DNA of 64,000 bases from Mastigias papua (taxonomy: Eukaryota; Cnidaria; Scyphozoa; Rhizostomeae; Mastigiidae): contig OZ025268.1 of assembly GCA_964019165.1 (NCBI GenBank), positions 3,271,501-3,335,500 on the forward strand, given 5' to 3'. The notes beneath the pieces were generated by a model. The model saw only the letters and a program-made list of their open reading frames with translations. It searched no databases and was not told the DNA's origin. Positions within the stretch are counted from its first letter, which is position 1. The number at the start of each line of letters is the position of its first letter. A program made the position numbers and the translations under genes. This document shows positions 1 through 25,322 of the stretch, piece by piece.

Positions 1-310
1 TACTTATCAAAATAAATAGCAAAATTGCTTAGTATATTAAAGAAAACGAGACATCAGCCGATAATTTGCTAAAAGTTATATGTTGAATTGCTAATTCCAT
101 AGTATAGAAAAGTTATTCAAACCGATCTCTCTCTAGCATATACCTTATTTTTGAGTGCGATGATAGCCAATTTGTGCAGTTGTAAAACGGTTTAGTGCAG
201 TGACAAAGAGCAAAAGCATGCAGTGGTAAAACTATCAAACTCCTCAAAAGTGCATTCACATGACTGATATGACGAAGACTCCTTTGGCTGAGATATCAAT
301 TGCAAAACCA

Positions 311-449
311 ATAGCAAGCAAGCACTAATCAGTGTTCAAGCAATAGCAATCACTAATCAATGTTCAACCAGTAGCAATCACTAATCAGTGTTCAACCAGT
401 AGCAATCACTAATCAGTTTTCAACCAATAGCAATCACTAATAAATGTCC
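311..449. repeat. 28-bp minisatellite, about 4.5 units
   Basis: The unit TAGCAATCACTAATCAGTGT plus TCAACCAG repeats head to tail with a few substitutions. The outermost units are more diverged. It lies directly after the end of the small minus-strand ORF at 453-767. Confidence 0.85.
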
Positions 450-452
450 ATT

Positions 453-767
453 CTATTTACTTTGTGACGAAATAGCGTTGCTGACATTGAAAGCTAAAAC
501 AAAAGTCGTGGATAGAAAACCTCCGCCTAATATCCCCTGTTCGCAGTAAATGGTAAACTTATCCACTTTTCCAATCAACTCATCATTAAGCATTCTTGTC
601 CTGTTCTTTTGTGAAGAGAATGCGAGCTTTGTTTTCGAAATAGGTTCAAATTTGTCTCGGTAATAATTGCATTGCTGGAGAATATGCTGAGAGAACTTTT
701 CATCTTCTCCGTCTACTTTATTTATATTAACAAACGTCTGCTTAATGTTCCAACATCGCTCTTTCAT
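453..767 (-). CDS. Possible small unidentified protein or terminal exon, 104 aa
   Basis: An ATG-to-stop frame on the minus strand, divergent from POLI. Residues 1-75 are hydrophilic and charged (FSQHILQQCNYYRDKF, KNRTRMLNDELIGKVDKF). Residues 77-99 form a Gly- and Phe-rich hydrophobic segment (GILGGGFLSTTFVLAFNV) that could be a membrane anchor near the C-terminus. A TAA lies directly upstream in frame, so either this ATG is the start or a splice acceptor lies inside the frame. A second minus-strand frame at 863-1045 could be an upstream exon, but no convincing splice pair joins them. I do not recognise the family. In this AT-rich DNA a 104-codon frame can also be chance. Confidence 0.3.
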   Translation of the reverse strand: MKERCWNIKQTFVNINKVDGEDEKFSQHILQQCNYYRDKFEPISKTKLAFSSQKNRTRMLNDELIGKVDKFTIYCEQGILGGGFLSTTFVLAFNVSNAISSQSK

Positions 768-2030
768 TTACCATTTGAGTTTCGACTGATATCTTTTTGG
801 GCAAAAATTGGAGGATCTTGCTAATGCTAGTTGATCATCAGGTATGCAACTTAATCGGTAATTCAGGAGCACAGTGACAAAGTAGAGAGGGAAGAGGATA
901 CGTTACAAAATGGCAGGATCTCTGGACTGGACTCATTTCTACTTCTATGGAGCTTCTTGTAAAGTATTTGAGTTGCAAACTGCGAAGTTTTTTCGCTAAA
1001 ATTCTTCCAATATGTTTGTAAAATACTATGAACGGTGCATTTCAAGTCCCCAAAGTGAACTCAGAACTAGGAAGACGAGAAAGCAGCCGTGTATATGTTA
1101 GATGCCTTACAAAAAAATGCATAACAACTTCGATATAAAAGCCAGGATGATAAAAGCCGAAGTACAAAATCAGTTAAAATTGATAAGTGCAAACTGGCAG
1201 TTTTTACTGGTGTTTTTAAAGATAGATGAAAATGAAGAGCAATAAAAATAAAAAATAAATGTATGAACAATCAGTCTGAACCAGTGGCACGGTGTACTCT
1301 CTCTCTCTATCTGGGGATGCAATGCAAAAATGTGCACCGCTGAATTTCAATATACTGGCCACGTTTCAACAATGGAGGGTGCCATACCCCCGCAAATCCC
1401 CACTACATATGCCCCTCCTCCAAGCTGATGATCCACATTCTGCTTCACAGCGGACGGTGCTGACTTGGAAACCACTGCTGTCGTTGAGAATTTCCGTCTT
1501 TTCAATTATGAGTTAGGAGTGGGATAAACAGCTCTAAAATGTTCAAAATACGATTGGTGGTCAGTTTTGTTGGAAAAGTTCAGCATATCACAGCACCTTT
1601 TCAGGAGTTTCCACTACCGGCCAAATTCATTAAATAGGCCACAAAGGTGGGAAAAGCTCTATGACCACGCCCTGTTCACACATTACACACCTCTTTATAA
1701 GAATATAGTTTATAAGAATATCAAAGCTCTAATTAGTTGAAATTTAAGAATAACTGAAGAATAATACCAAGCTCAAGCAGCATGAAGGCTTAGATATTTC
1801 CGATTTTAATTTTCTTGAGAAAACAACACAAATGCGAGCTTCACTTATCCAACCTGGGAGTCTTTATAGTATGATGTGACTCGCCAATTCTCCGGGGAGT
1901 GTCAATAGTACACTAGTTATAATAAGAATATACAGTATTCATATTCGACGTACAAGTTTCCTGGATGCATCCTCTACGATGGATAGTGCCTCTTTTTCAA
2001 GATTATTCATGAATGATTTTGGAGCCAAAA
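768..2030. other. Presumed POLI 5' flank
   Basis: About 1.2 kb with short frames in both directions and no recognisable domain, repeat or promoter element. A CTCTCTCTCTAT stretch lies at 1295-1310. Confidence 0.4.
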
Positions 2031-2057
2031 TAGTTTGTAAGTAGTAAGGGACTGAAA

Positions 2058-5000
2058 ATGTTTTCGGAAAAGGACACTAATTCCGATCTAGAGGATGATG
2101 ATGATTGTACTAATTGGAGAGAGCCTACTATTTTTCAAGATTTGAATAATTGTACTAACGAGCTGGAAAGCAGCAATGTCATAAGGCTCAATTGTAATAG
2201 CAATGTTGCTGATGACCCTGCGTTATTGATACAAGGAGACCTGGCTTCGAACGATACATTTTGTACAAACGGTGGCAAAAAAGCTCCTTTTCCAAAGGAT
2301 GAAAGAAGAGGCCATCACAGATGTATTATACACATTGACTTTGATTGCTTCTACTGTCAAGTCGAAGCAATTCGAAACCCCTCATTAAAGAATAGGCCTT
2401 TCAGAGTCTACCAGAAGCAAATAGTAGTTTCGTCTAATTATGAGGCACGTAACTTAGGCGTAAAAAAGATGTCCACAAGAGCTGAAGCATTGAAAGTTTG
2501 CCCTGAGATGATAATGGTGAATGGAGAGGATCTTACAGTATATCGAGAGTTTTCTATGAAAATGTTTGACATTTTAAAAACATTTTCGCCAGTAGTGGAA
2601 AGGGTTGGTTTTGATGAAAATTTTATTGATGTAACGAAAAACATAGACAGCATGATCCTAAAACCCGACGAGGATCACATTTTTAGTGGACATTGCTTTG
2701 GTTATGCAGGGAAAACAGATATGGTAAATATGCATTAGTTCTCTGTTTTGATATGATATGATATGATATATGATATGATATGATATGATATGATATGATA
2801 TGATATGATATGATATGATATGATATGATATGATATAATATGATATGATATGATTTGATATGATATGATTTGATATGATATGATATGATCATAAACAGAT
2901 TTGATGAAGTATCAGGCAATTGGTCTAGATATTCAAAGCATGAGGGCTCTATACATGATTTTTACCTATGACCCATGCTGAGAAGCAGCTACAAATGGAG
3001 AAGTATGAGCATATGCTCTGTGCCACCATTTGTATGCACACATGTATCCACAGTCTTTTCCCTGTAAATTAACTGCACATGAGCATGTGAAGGCCACCAG
3101 ATTCCATCTGCAAAATTGTGTTGAAAACTGCTGTACTGCATAGCTTTGCTTTTAATACCTGAGTCTCAAAATGCTTGTATGTGAGCATGTTTATTATAAT
3201 AAGGCCTAGAAAAGATAAGCACTTAAATGTGATGCTCTCCATGTCCATTCTTCGGAGCAAAGGTGGTTCCTTGAAAAAGATTTTGCATATAAGATTAGAT
3301 TAGTTTCTCTCCCTTGCGTGAATGCAATATTTTGAAAACTTAGGACCTAATCAACAGATTTGATATTATATTATTATATCTGGATGTTCATATAATTACT
3401 TCTAAATTTTGATGTGCAGATAATAAATTGAAGTTCAACCTTTATGTGCATTGCTTTACTCATGAGGCTGGTTTGATAGGACTCACCTTGTTATCATAAA
3501 GGTTATTTTTCTGATTTTTCATGGGGTTTTTATGTATATCGCTCATTGGGTCCCTGGATATTCTCTATTGTGCTAATAGGAGATCAACCCATCACATTTT
3601 GTAGGCTAATTTTATGACTTAGAAACTGTCTGGGCATCTACAATATGGCATTGATACCCATTGTTTGCTGGTATTTTGACATTCTATGTAACGATATCAT
3701 ACTGCAGATTTTTGGTGAATATAGCCAAAGAATATTTTCATTTTTGGTAATAACTTTAATTTTGTTGGTTTGTTATAATTGCATATGAGAACCAAATTTT
3801 GTCCACTGTGCAGTTTCATGAGTGCTAGTTATCTGAAGAACTTAAAATCTCCTTCTAGAGCTTGAAAGAAATATTAGGGATGGAAAATGCGAATGCATGC
3901 CAGTGTGGATGTTTTCTGAGACTAGCTGTGACATCAATCTTAGCAGCTAAGATTCGGAAGTTACTACATGCTGAATTAGGTCTGACATCATCAGCAGGGA
4001 TTGCCCATTGTAAAGTTCTTGCAAAGTTGATTGGAAAAACTCACAAACCAAACCAGCAAACAACAATTCTTCCTACTTATGCAGAAGAATTTCTCAGTTG
4101 TAAAAATGTCAGAGAAATACCAGGTATAGTTTCTTCAAGTCAGTTTGCTATAAACATTAAATAGGGTTGGTATGGATATTTGTCTTCTTGATGCACTAGT
4201 TAATGCAGATGAAATGCTTTCATGAAATATATAGGCAGGTAATGGTGCTTGAAAAGCTCTATTTAGCCCTCTTGTATAGCCCCCCTCACCATCCAATGGG
4301 CATACCGGATCATAAATTTTGCAATAATCCCCATCTCTTTTTAGCTCCTTCCAAATATCAGCCAGAATCAATCATATTCTTTTTTAATATCCCCTAGTTC
4401 TAGTTTCATGTGCTTAGAGTTGACAGGTTGTTGTCTAGCTCTGATTTGAACCCGGTCCATGGGCTGTCTTGATGTTTAAGAATATTAGCAGAGTATCATT
4501 CATAAAGCACTATATACTTTGCTGACATTGACTTTTCTATACAAGCCCATCTTTCTATTATGCCCCCTCTAGAAAGTCAACAGTTTAATAAGCCCCCAGG
4601 AGCTTACTAGAGTTTTCATAGTATCTTAAAGTAATGTTTATCTGTGATATTGCCAAATAAGCAGGTGGCACATTTATGATCATCCAAACCAAGTTCTACC
4701 CAGTAGCTTGCAATTTTATCACTCTTCAATTATAACAATTATTGATACGTGACTCATTTGTAGGTATTGGATCCCAGTGCTCTAAAGAACTCAATAAAAT
4801 GGGGATTGATACAGTTAGTATGATTGGTATTGTGCCAAGAGATAAACTTATTGAAAAATTTGGGACAAAACTAGGGAACTTCTTATCACAAATCTCTGTA
4901 GGAATTGACAACTCTATAGTGAATGTCTCCAGTGATGTGCCAAAGTCAATTAGTGAGGAGGAGTCTTTTAGAAAACTTACAGACTTTGAAGATGTTGTAA

Positions 5001-6097
5001 GGCAAATGAAACTTTTGATAATGGAATTAATAAAAAGGATTGAAAAGGATGGTAGAGCACCCAGGACTATTAAACTGTCTGTGAGGAAACACAATATGCA
5101 GAATAACTTTGCTAGAGTAAGCAGGCAAGCAAATTTTGATGCAAAGATTTTGAACTTAGGTGACAAAGAATCAATTGGAAATGCTATTTTAGAGAATGTT
5201 ATCACATTGTTTGATAAGATGATTGATGATAGAAAGAGTTTTGATATTGCTGTGATAAATATTGGGTTTACTAATTTCGATGAAAGTCATGCACCCAATA
5301 TTTCAAGTTTCTTTGTTAAGGAAAGCAGCAGATGTAAACCTCAAGGAAAGGCATCCGGTGTGAAAAACAAGGAGGCAAACAAATTTAGCTTTGATTGTTC
5401 GTCCACTACTTTGGGCTGTGTTTCTTCTTCAAGAAGTACAGCTGGTAGTACTGAAAACAATACAGATGAAAGGACTGATGATGTAATCAAGTGTGAAAAG
5501 GATCTCATATCTTCAGGCTGTCCAAGCAAATTCAAAATTATGAATGAGAACCAAGCTAGTACAGATGTGGGAAAAAATTCACAACATCGAAAAGATTTCG
5601 GTAATATAGATTCTTCAATACATATATCTCATAGCTGTAGAGACAAGAAAACTTCGAATTCACAATACAAAACATCAGGATTCAATATGTTAGAATGCCA
5701 AGAAAGCATGATTACGAATACTTCCGAACACCAGACGTCAGAACTCGAAAGTAGAGTCAGCATTGCTTCGGATCAAAGGGAGGTTATTTGCCAAGGTGGC
5801 AGCCACATGGACTTAGATTTGCGTGTAAAATCAAGCACATTAGAGAATGATAGTGAGAGTTTTCAAAACGTGTCAGTAGGCAAAAACGACAAGATTGTAT
5901 TATGCCCAGCTGGTGTTGATTCAAGTGTTTTTCGAGCACTGCCCGTAGACATTCAGAATGAGCTGATACGAAATTGGAAACGAAAGGAACACGAGGTCTT
6001 GTCAATTAGCAACAAAGGGTCTACGCCAAGGAAAAAACAAAAGAGGACTTTTGGAGATGCGAAGTCCAAGAGCATCTTGCATTACTTCCCAAAGTAA
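2058..6097 (+). CDS. POLI: DNA polymerase iota (Y-family translesion polymerase), 3 coding exons
   Basis: Coding exons 2058-2723, 3859-4123 and 4764-6097 join in phase with GT-AG sites (phase 0, then phase 1) to 754 aa, close to the 740 aa of human POLI. The ATG at 2058 follows an in-frame TAG at 2031. Seen: an acidic N-terminal extension (residues 1-85); palm motif HIDFDCFYCQVE with catalytic D94 and gate Y99; QK at 119-120 and NYEAR at 128-131; SPVVERVGFDENF with D186/E187; helix-hairpin-helix EIPGIG near 307-313; little-finger domain to about 480; PIP box ISSFF at 490-494; UBM with its LP core at 703-704; basic NLS-like 732-738; C-terminal ILHYF. Family knowledge: it inserts nucleotides opposite damaged bases in the nucleus, recruited by PCNA and ubiquitin. 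Only one UBM is visible, where human POLI has two. The iota assignment rests on the palm and little-finger similarity; Pol eta or kappa fit less well. Confidence 0.95.
2744..2890. repeat. (TATGA)n pentanucleotide microsatellite in POLI intron 1
   Basis: About 29 near-perfect copies of a TATGA unit, with a few TTTGA variants and one phase slip near 2770. It begins 20 nt after the exon 1 donor at 2724, so it sits very close to the 5' splice site. Confidence 0.9.
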
Positions 6098-7479
6098 TCG
6101 CTGAAACTGTATGATCAGCAAGTCCAAATGAGTGTTCTAGCATTTCGACAAGGGCTTTATTAGCTGGTGCTGGCCAGAATACAGCCTGAATAAGCACAAG
6201 GGCTTCGATTCTTAGATATCTACCCAAGGTTTCGTTACTTTTTCATATATATTATATCAGCTTCTGATCGGAGGAGAGCAGCAGAAAGTGAGTAATGATA
6301 TTGGACCTTCCCTCTGGTACAGCTGAGATGATGATACCTACGACAGCAAAAATCTTCCTATAGGTTTCTGCAGGACTTCAGAATAGCGGAAAAAAGACAG
6401 TATTGGCAATGCTGTCGGTGAAAAACGAAGACATGCTAGTTAAATGATTAATGCTCATTCTTATTAAATTTTCATTTTCAATTTTTATGCATAACATTTC
6501 TAGCTTTTCGCACGAGTGTTTTGTTCAATGAGATATGAATGATTTTTTTGAGTATAAGCCTTTCCCTTTCTTCTGCGTGAACTTTGCTTGCACAAGAATA
6601 TAATTTCTTCCTTTTTAGAGGAAGTGCTCGATCTAGGTTTTCCCATGGCATTATACATACTCCCTTCTGTCTTTTGCCTAACACAAAATTTATCGGAGCA
6701 AAAATGCATCCATACGACACAGGGGTATACTGTTGAGATTATTGACGTTACGTAAAGGTAGTTGGGTCTTCATAGTACTTCATGGTAGGTTGTAATGCGA
6801 CTTAGTTCATTCCTGGAAATACGTATCATATATATTCGTGGTCATCATCTTTATCATTTGGAAAAGAAATCTATTTGATTCTTAGTCAAGGAAAAATATA
6901 CAAATTATAGGAAAAATCACGAAGCTTTTTTGTACAGAGGCTCTACGAACCTTGAGTGTACTAAAGTTTCTCGGATTTGGACAAGATAACTATCTAATGC
7001 ATCACTGGTTGTAAAAGTAGCTAGAAAGCTTCACTAGATCTCGAAGATTGGAAATCCTCATACTTTCTTTATACAGGTTGTAATGCCTCAAGCGGATAGC
7101 GCTAAGAAATCTCAAATAAATGACTTTCAGAAAACAAAAGCACATATACTATATATGGCCTAACAATTCCATGAGATAATGAAAACGGGACTAAATGTAA
7201 CTTATGCGAATTTGTTATCATAATCAGTAAAGGAGGACAGCAAACTGCACCACCTATAGGCTCAGAATTGGACGGAATGTGGCCAGAACTCAAGCGTTCA
7301 GATGGTGTCTAAAGCAGCATTTGTAGCATAGTATGTTTGTGGTAAAACAAGCACAAGTTGTCTATCGGTCTCAGGTACAACCATTAGGCCTATTCAGTTT
7401 ACTTACCATAATATGCAAAGTTTATAAGCACTCACACGTATTACTAATGCATGACTTTCAAAAGTCGATAACAGAGATT
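6098..7479. other. POLI 3' flank, nothing recognised
   Basis: Contains the presumed POLI 3' UTR to about 6.48 kb. After that I see only short chance frames until the LINE fragment at 7480. Confidence 0.4.
6463..6468 (+). terminator. Possible poly(A) signal ATTAAA of POLI
   Basis: ATTAAA lies about 365 nt past the POLI stop codon. It is the first poly(A) hexamer variant noticed downstream. Confidence 0.25.
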
Positions 7480-7745
7480 TGGTACTAACACATTGAAATT
7501 CAAAGGAAGTCTACTCTGGAATAGCCTCATTGATGAAATTAAAACAGCACAGAGCTTAGTTATATTCAAGCAAAAAACCGAAGAATGGAATGGTATGTGC
7601 AACATTGCATATCTTGACTACTAATGTACATTATTGTTGAATTATATAATTAATTTAATTTAGCATTCTGTTTTAATTTGTTGGTTTTAGTTATTACAAC
7701 TATTGTATAATTCACCAACATTAAATAAAGTTATGAAATGAATGA
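7480..7745 (+). mobile_element. 3' end of a CR1/L2-like non-LTR retrotransposon
   Basis: The translated fragment reads KFKGSLLWNSLIDEIKTAQS then LVIFKQKTEEWN and stops, the typical C-terminal end of a CR1/L2-class reverse-transcriptase ORF (LWNSLP.EI..S..FK). An AT-rich 3' tail with AATAAAG follows. It is strongly 5' truncated and inactive. It lies in the gap between the convergent POLI and TRIM genes. Confidence 0.7.
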
Positions 7746-8095
7746 AGGTAAGCTGTCATGGAAAAACGTAGAGCATTCCTTTTTCCGGGAAAATGCCACT
7801 GATTGCACAGAAAGGCGTCAAAAAATCTCTAGAGACAAACAACATGTCAGGAAATAGGACAAAAGAATGGCTTTCGAGGACGATATTCATCTCACCAAAG
7901 AATGTCTGCTAAAACGTAATCACCTATATACGCATTAACCTCAACAGTCAAGTCACTTAGAGTTGAACATTTTAACTGGTAACAATAAATCTGAGATCCC
8001 AATCATAACCAAATTAACGTATCCAATAAAAGCCCCAGGCTGGAAGCTGTTTTATCTTTGAAGAACATGATGACCAACAGCAGACCTTCAGTACA

Positions 8096-8205
8096 ATGGA
8101 TCTCTGTGTATCCCTTAGAGCTTTAGAGGTAGTTACAAGGAGACTGCAGTTATATGAAAAACGCCAGATGCCGTGTGCGCGGGTGAGTGTGCGTGTCACT
8201 CAAGT
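8096..8205. repeat. Repeat pair flanking the last TRIM exon, left copy
   Basis: TCCCTTAGAGCTTTAGAGGT and AGTTACAAGGAGACTGCAGT match 8857-8965 at about 85 percent. The repeat contains the let-7-like GAGGTAG at 8126-8132. It probably lies in or just beyond the TRIM 3' UTR. Confidence 0.65.
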
Positions 8206-8433
8206 TATCGCAATGATATGGATAGTAACGACCTGGGAAATGACAAAGTCATTCCAAATTACGCATTCCCAGAGCGATTTCAAAATGGCTGCTTTTCATG
8301 TTGGCATATATTTCTATTGTCAAAACAGCAATTTTGATAATATGAGTCTACACAGAACTATAAGCGTAAAGCAAAAAATGGATATGAAGATGTTATTGAC
8401 ATAGTTATTGAAATATTAAGCTTAATTTTCAAA

Positions 8434-8439
8434 TTTAAT
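8434..8439 (-). terminator. Possible poly(A) signal ATTAAA of the TRIM-NHL gene
   Basis: ATTAAA on the minus strand, 61 nt past the TAG at 8500-8502. It is the nearest variant poly(A) hexamer. If it is used, the 3' UTR is very short and excludes the let-7-like seed site at 8126. Confidence 0.3.
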
Positions 8440-8499
8440 AGCAGTGAACTCATCCACGATGCAGCTGTTTTATCATTGCTAAGAAACGGCATTGTAAAT

Positions 8500-21773
<13,274 letters not shown>

Positions 21774-21810
21774 TTTTAAGGCCTCAAAGATTATCTTTTC
21801 AGTTTTGCGG

Positions 21811-21840
21811 TCACTCCCAACAGCATTTCATATATCCCAT
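21811..21840 (-). promoter_or_regulatory. Short upstream ORF in the presumed 5' leader of the TRIM-NHL gene
   Basis: If transcription starts upstream of the TRIM ATG at 21773, the leader contains a 9-codon uORF (MGYMKCCWE, stop at 21811-21813). It ends 37 nt before the main start. Further upstream, minus-strand TATAAAG at 21990-21984 is a weak TATA-box candidate. Whether either is used depends on the transcription start, which the sequence does not show. Confidence 0.3.
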
Positions 21841-22960
21841 GTTGCTGCTAACTGGAAATATGAGTAAAAATGAGCTCCTCGGATATACAGTTCCCAAAAG
21901 ACGTCGAAGTCTCTACTGCATTAAACTGGGGCTACTGTGCAAAGTGACGTGAGTTATAAGAACGATTATTATGCAGTTGACGACTTTATAGCCTCCTACT
22001 CTTCAATTGAGAACTTCTGCAGAAGTGTTTTAGCTTCAACGAGTTATTCGGCTTTCAGTTTAGAACTCCTCTCAAATCGATAGCTATGGTTGTGAAATCG
22101 AATGCTACAATAAGAATGCTCCAGTATTATTCTACGGTTGCCCTAAATACTGTAATGCATCCAGCTGCCACTTGAAACTTCGCCTTCTTACACAAAGCTC
22201 TTCGACATAGACCAACTGCAAAAAATCGGTTAAAATCACATGAAAAATAATACAAAATTTTTTGACTGATTTTCTGAATCTTTCTCAAGCGATCTAAAGT
22301 ACTGTGCAACGGGGATTCACTTACTAGCATGTAGTATGAAAGAAAGATCTATATAAATGATTCCGGTAGGGTACGCTCTGTTTACAATAGTCTGTTAATG
22401 ATTATCCTCTATAGAAAGAAAGCACTTTGCAAACGTATTCATCAACTGAAAGTGCTTGCTTTCTTATTTTGATATTTCAAAGACCACTCATCCAGTGGTC
22501 TCGTCGGAGTAGGATCTTTATCAAAGGCTTTATCAAAGGGAAAACCTGATAGTCTGTTGTCCGAATGAAACTTTTGAAGCTATACGTGCTATGTGAGAAA
22601 CAAATGACGAATCGATCTGAAAATATGAACAGCACTTAGAAGAGCATGACTGGTAACGCCATATTATGTGCATTATTTGATCGAGGACAAGAGCAATGTA
22701 CTTGAATGATGTTTCCAAAGATCAGAAAGAGATGCTTAAGACAACTCTTAGAATATGCCGCATTCAAGGGATCATCACTATCGCTTGAATGCAATTCTTC
22801 ATGTATTTTAGCAAGAACACAATTCTTGTGGATCCTACGTCCAGTTTCTTGCCAACGTTAACCAGACTTATCGAATTCATAAAAAGTACAAACTAAAACT
22901 TATGCATCACCGTGCAGTTATAAACTGAAACCAACATCTCTTTGAAAATTACTGCTATTG

Positions 22961-23169
22961 CTATATATAAAATATAGCCTTTGGTGTGACGTCTACACCT
23001 AAAGTAACTTGACCATAAAAATCTTCATCTGTTGAAGGCCACAGCTGCAACTTCTTGTGATATCCTTCTTTGACAAGATTGCTTAATATTTTCATTAGAG
23101 TTGTTTCAATAACCTTTATTGGACTGAATTAATCTCATCTTCCAACCGGTACCATCCTCGCGCCGACAT
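22961..23169 (-). pseudogene. Coding-like fragment with a -1 frameshift, unidentified
   Basis: On the minus strand an ATG at 23169 opens MSARGWYRLEDEINSV. The frame then hits TAA, but reading resumes two frames over near 23118 with about 52 open codons (PIKVIETTLMKILSNLVKEG, later LQLWPSTDEDFYGQV), ending at TAG 22961-22963. One missing base near 23118 would explain the break. Alternatively the second part is a separate exon using the AG at 23119-23120, although its upstream pyrimidine tract is poor. The composition is protein-like but no family is recognised. Chance cannot be excluded. Confidence 0.22.
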
Positions 23170-23236
23170 TTTCCTACCAAAATGTTACGAGGCAATTTGT
23201 TTACCGTGCAAAGAAACTTAAAACTTGTCAAAGAGT

Positions 23237-23352
23237 GCACTGCATCTCAAGACTGTTTTCCAAACATCAACTGGATACTTCTTGCTGGTCAAAAAAACGC
23301 ACTGCACCTTAAAACTGTTTATAAAACGTCAACAGGACACTGTCTTCTTTGT
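23237..23352. repeat. 62-bp tandem duplication
   Basis: GCACTGCATCTCAAGACTGT at 23237 recurs as GCACTGCACCTTAAAACTGT at 23299, with matching downstream text (AACATCAACTGGATACT / AACGTCAACAGGACACT). Confidence 0.8.
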
Positions 23353-25322
23353 ATCTTGCGTTCGAAGACGATTTCGTATCCACGGCGAAACGATGAACTC
23401 TCTTCTTAGCTATATGCAAACTTATGAACTCGAAACAGGACGAATGAAGAACAGGCTACAGTCCATGTCCATGTATGATATTGTGAGCTAGGCAGTTAAA
23501 TCAACTAAAGTTCTGAAATCTGGCATGATACAATAAGTTACCCGCAGGAAACTGGAGCGCTAGATCCAACTACCAAAAGCTCACAGCGCTAATCTAATGA
23601 TATAAAATTCTTTCATAATCTCTCTAGGAACACGAAATGACTTGAAAACAGCCCATATCCATCACTTATGAATGAACACCAAGTGTCTGCAACGCATCCA
23701 ATCCACCCGAATGGTGAATAACTCAAAGATTACCGAAGATGGGATCCCGTCAAAAACCAATCGAGACTTTTCCAATGTACTATAGAAATAACTGAGCTTC
23801 TCACCAATAGGGGCTTTTAGAAATTAAATCAAGAAGCTACGCAGGAGGATACTAAGAGTGGTAAATTCAAAACCAACAGCTTTCACCATATGGTGGATAA
23901 TATTTCCATCTAGCAGCAGAAGATAACAATCTTATCGCGAGGTCGTTATAGCTGGTATGCTGCACAGACAACAAAGCATACTGTAGAAAAGAAATCCTTA
24001 GAAAAGAACATAAGCGTTACCTTCTCCCACTTCTGATGGTCTCTGTCGTAAAACAAAAACATTGCTGAACTTTTCAGATCAAGATATACTCAATAAACAC
24101 TGAAGTAAAACCGGAAAAATGAAAGGTATTTCACTGTAAGTGTTCAATATCACTGCAAACAGATTCAATTTTCCATCCTAAATCAGAACGATTTCTCTAT
24201 GAAAAAAACAAGAGATGCATGAAGCAGCGAGATCCTGACTGCCAACAGAAGAACAACAAGCCAGAAATGCTTCACTCTATGAGGCTAAGCCAAGTATGAG
24301 TGTTTCATCGTGCCAATTCACTAATCCTCTCAGTGTGCTCGAGCGATTTTGCAGTTTCTCCAATAGTCATCGGTTGACAAAGTCACCGATAAAAGTCTCG
24401 ACATTTTCTACTATGTGTTTGTCTTAGCCAAAGTTTAACTTGTATGTCAAAGAATCCGCATTTCTCATTAAAGATTTATCATGTTAAGTTTTTGTTGAGA
24501 AACAAAGATGGGCGTTGATTAAATTGTGCAGCAACCAGATCACGGAGTCGACAGTTGGAGTTAACTAGTGTCAGGTTCATGCACTGTACAACCATACATA
24601 ATCATAGTCGACAAGGGAATTTCTTTCATCGATGCAAAATGCCATCCACTCAAAATTGAATCTATTCAAAAATTCCAACTATAAATTTCAAGGGATAGAA
24701 GAAGTAATTTAAGTTGATTTCACCCATCCTACTTAATTTTCTAGAACGTCTATGCCAGTATCTAAAGCCTTAGTTTCCACGAGCGAAAAACACCACAAAT
24801 ACCACATAACATAGCTTTTCCAATAAAGATGAAAGAAGAAATCTCAGAAAATCCGCGTCCCAATTGTATCAGAGTTATTTAGGTCTAAAATGTGCAATAA
24901 TGGAAGAATGATGTTGAACTGAACAGAATGGCTGGCTTTGATTTAATCCTCGGTGAATGAAACTTCATTAAATACAGACATAACTGATGTAAGAAAGAAT
25001 ACGCTTATCAAAGAAAATGAGAGGCCATCTTGGCGCATAACTCTGCAGTAAACTAGAGCTTATTATCTCTTGTACTTAAAGCATCCTCTTCTAATCATTG
25101 TTTCATGTTCATTTCACAATATTTATATAGGGCAAACACTCAATGGATAATATCAAGTAAAGTTGATTATTCACAATCTGCCCTGTTAACGGAGGCTCTA
25201 TAAACTTGTAACGTTAAGACAGAAAAACTTTTATGTGATATTTCAATTTTCAAAGTAAAAAGAATGAGATTACTTAGCTTACAATGACAAAACAACTGAA
25301 ATTATCAATAGGAACTATTAAC

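Noticed and set aside
311..449. CRISPR-like array (28-bp repeats)
   Set aside because: The units are contiguous with no unique spacers, and the genome is animal. It is a minisatellite.
2683..2919. Minus-strand His/Ile/Ser-rich ORF over 2.7-2.9 kb
   Set aside because: It is the translation of the TATGA microsatellite.
5341..5535. Minus-strand ORFs inside POLI exon 3 (also 4726-5205 and 5784-6005)
   Set aside because: These are shadow frames of a well-supported coding exon, with no homology of their own.
8014..8404. ORFs at 8014-8199 (-) and 8096-8404 (+) as genes
   Set aside because: They lie in the dispersed repeat and presumed TRIM 3' region and show no domain.
22470..22500. A hairpin (GACCACTCATCCAGTGGTC) as a regulatory RNA element
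   Set aside because: Only a 7-bp stem in untranscribed or unknown context; expected by chance.
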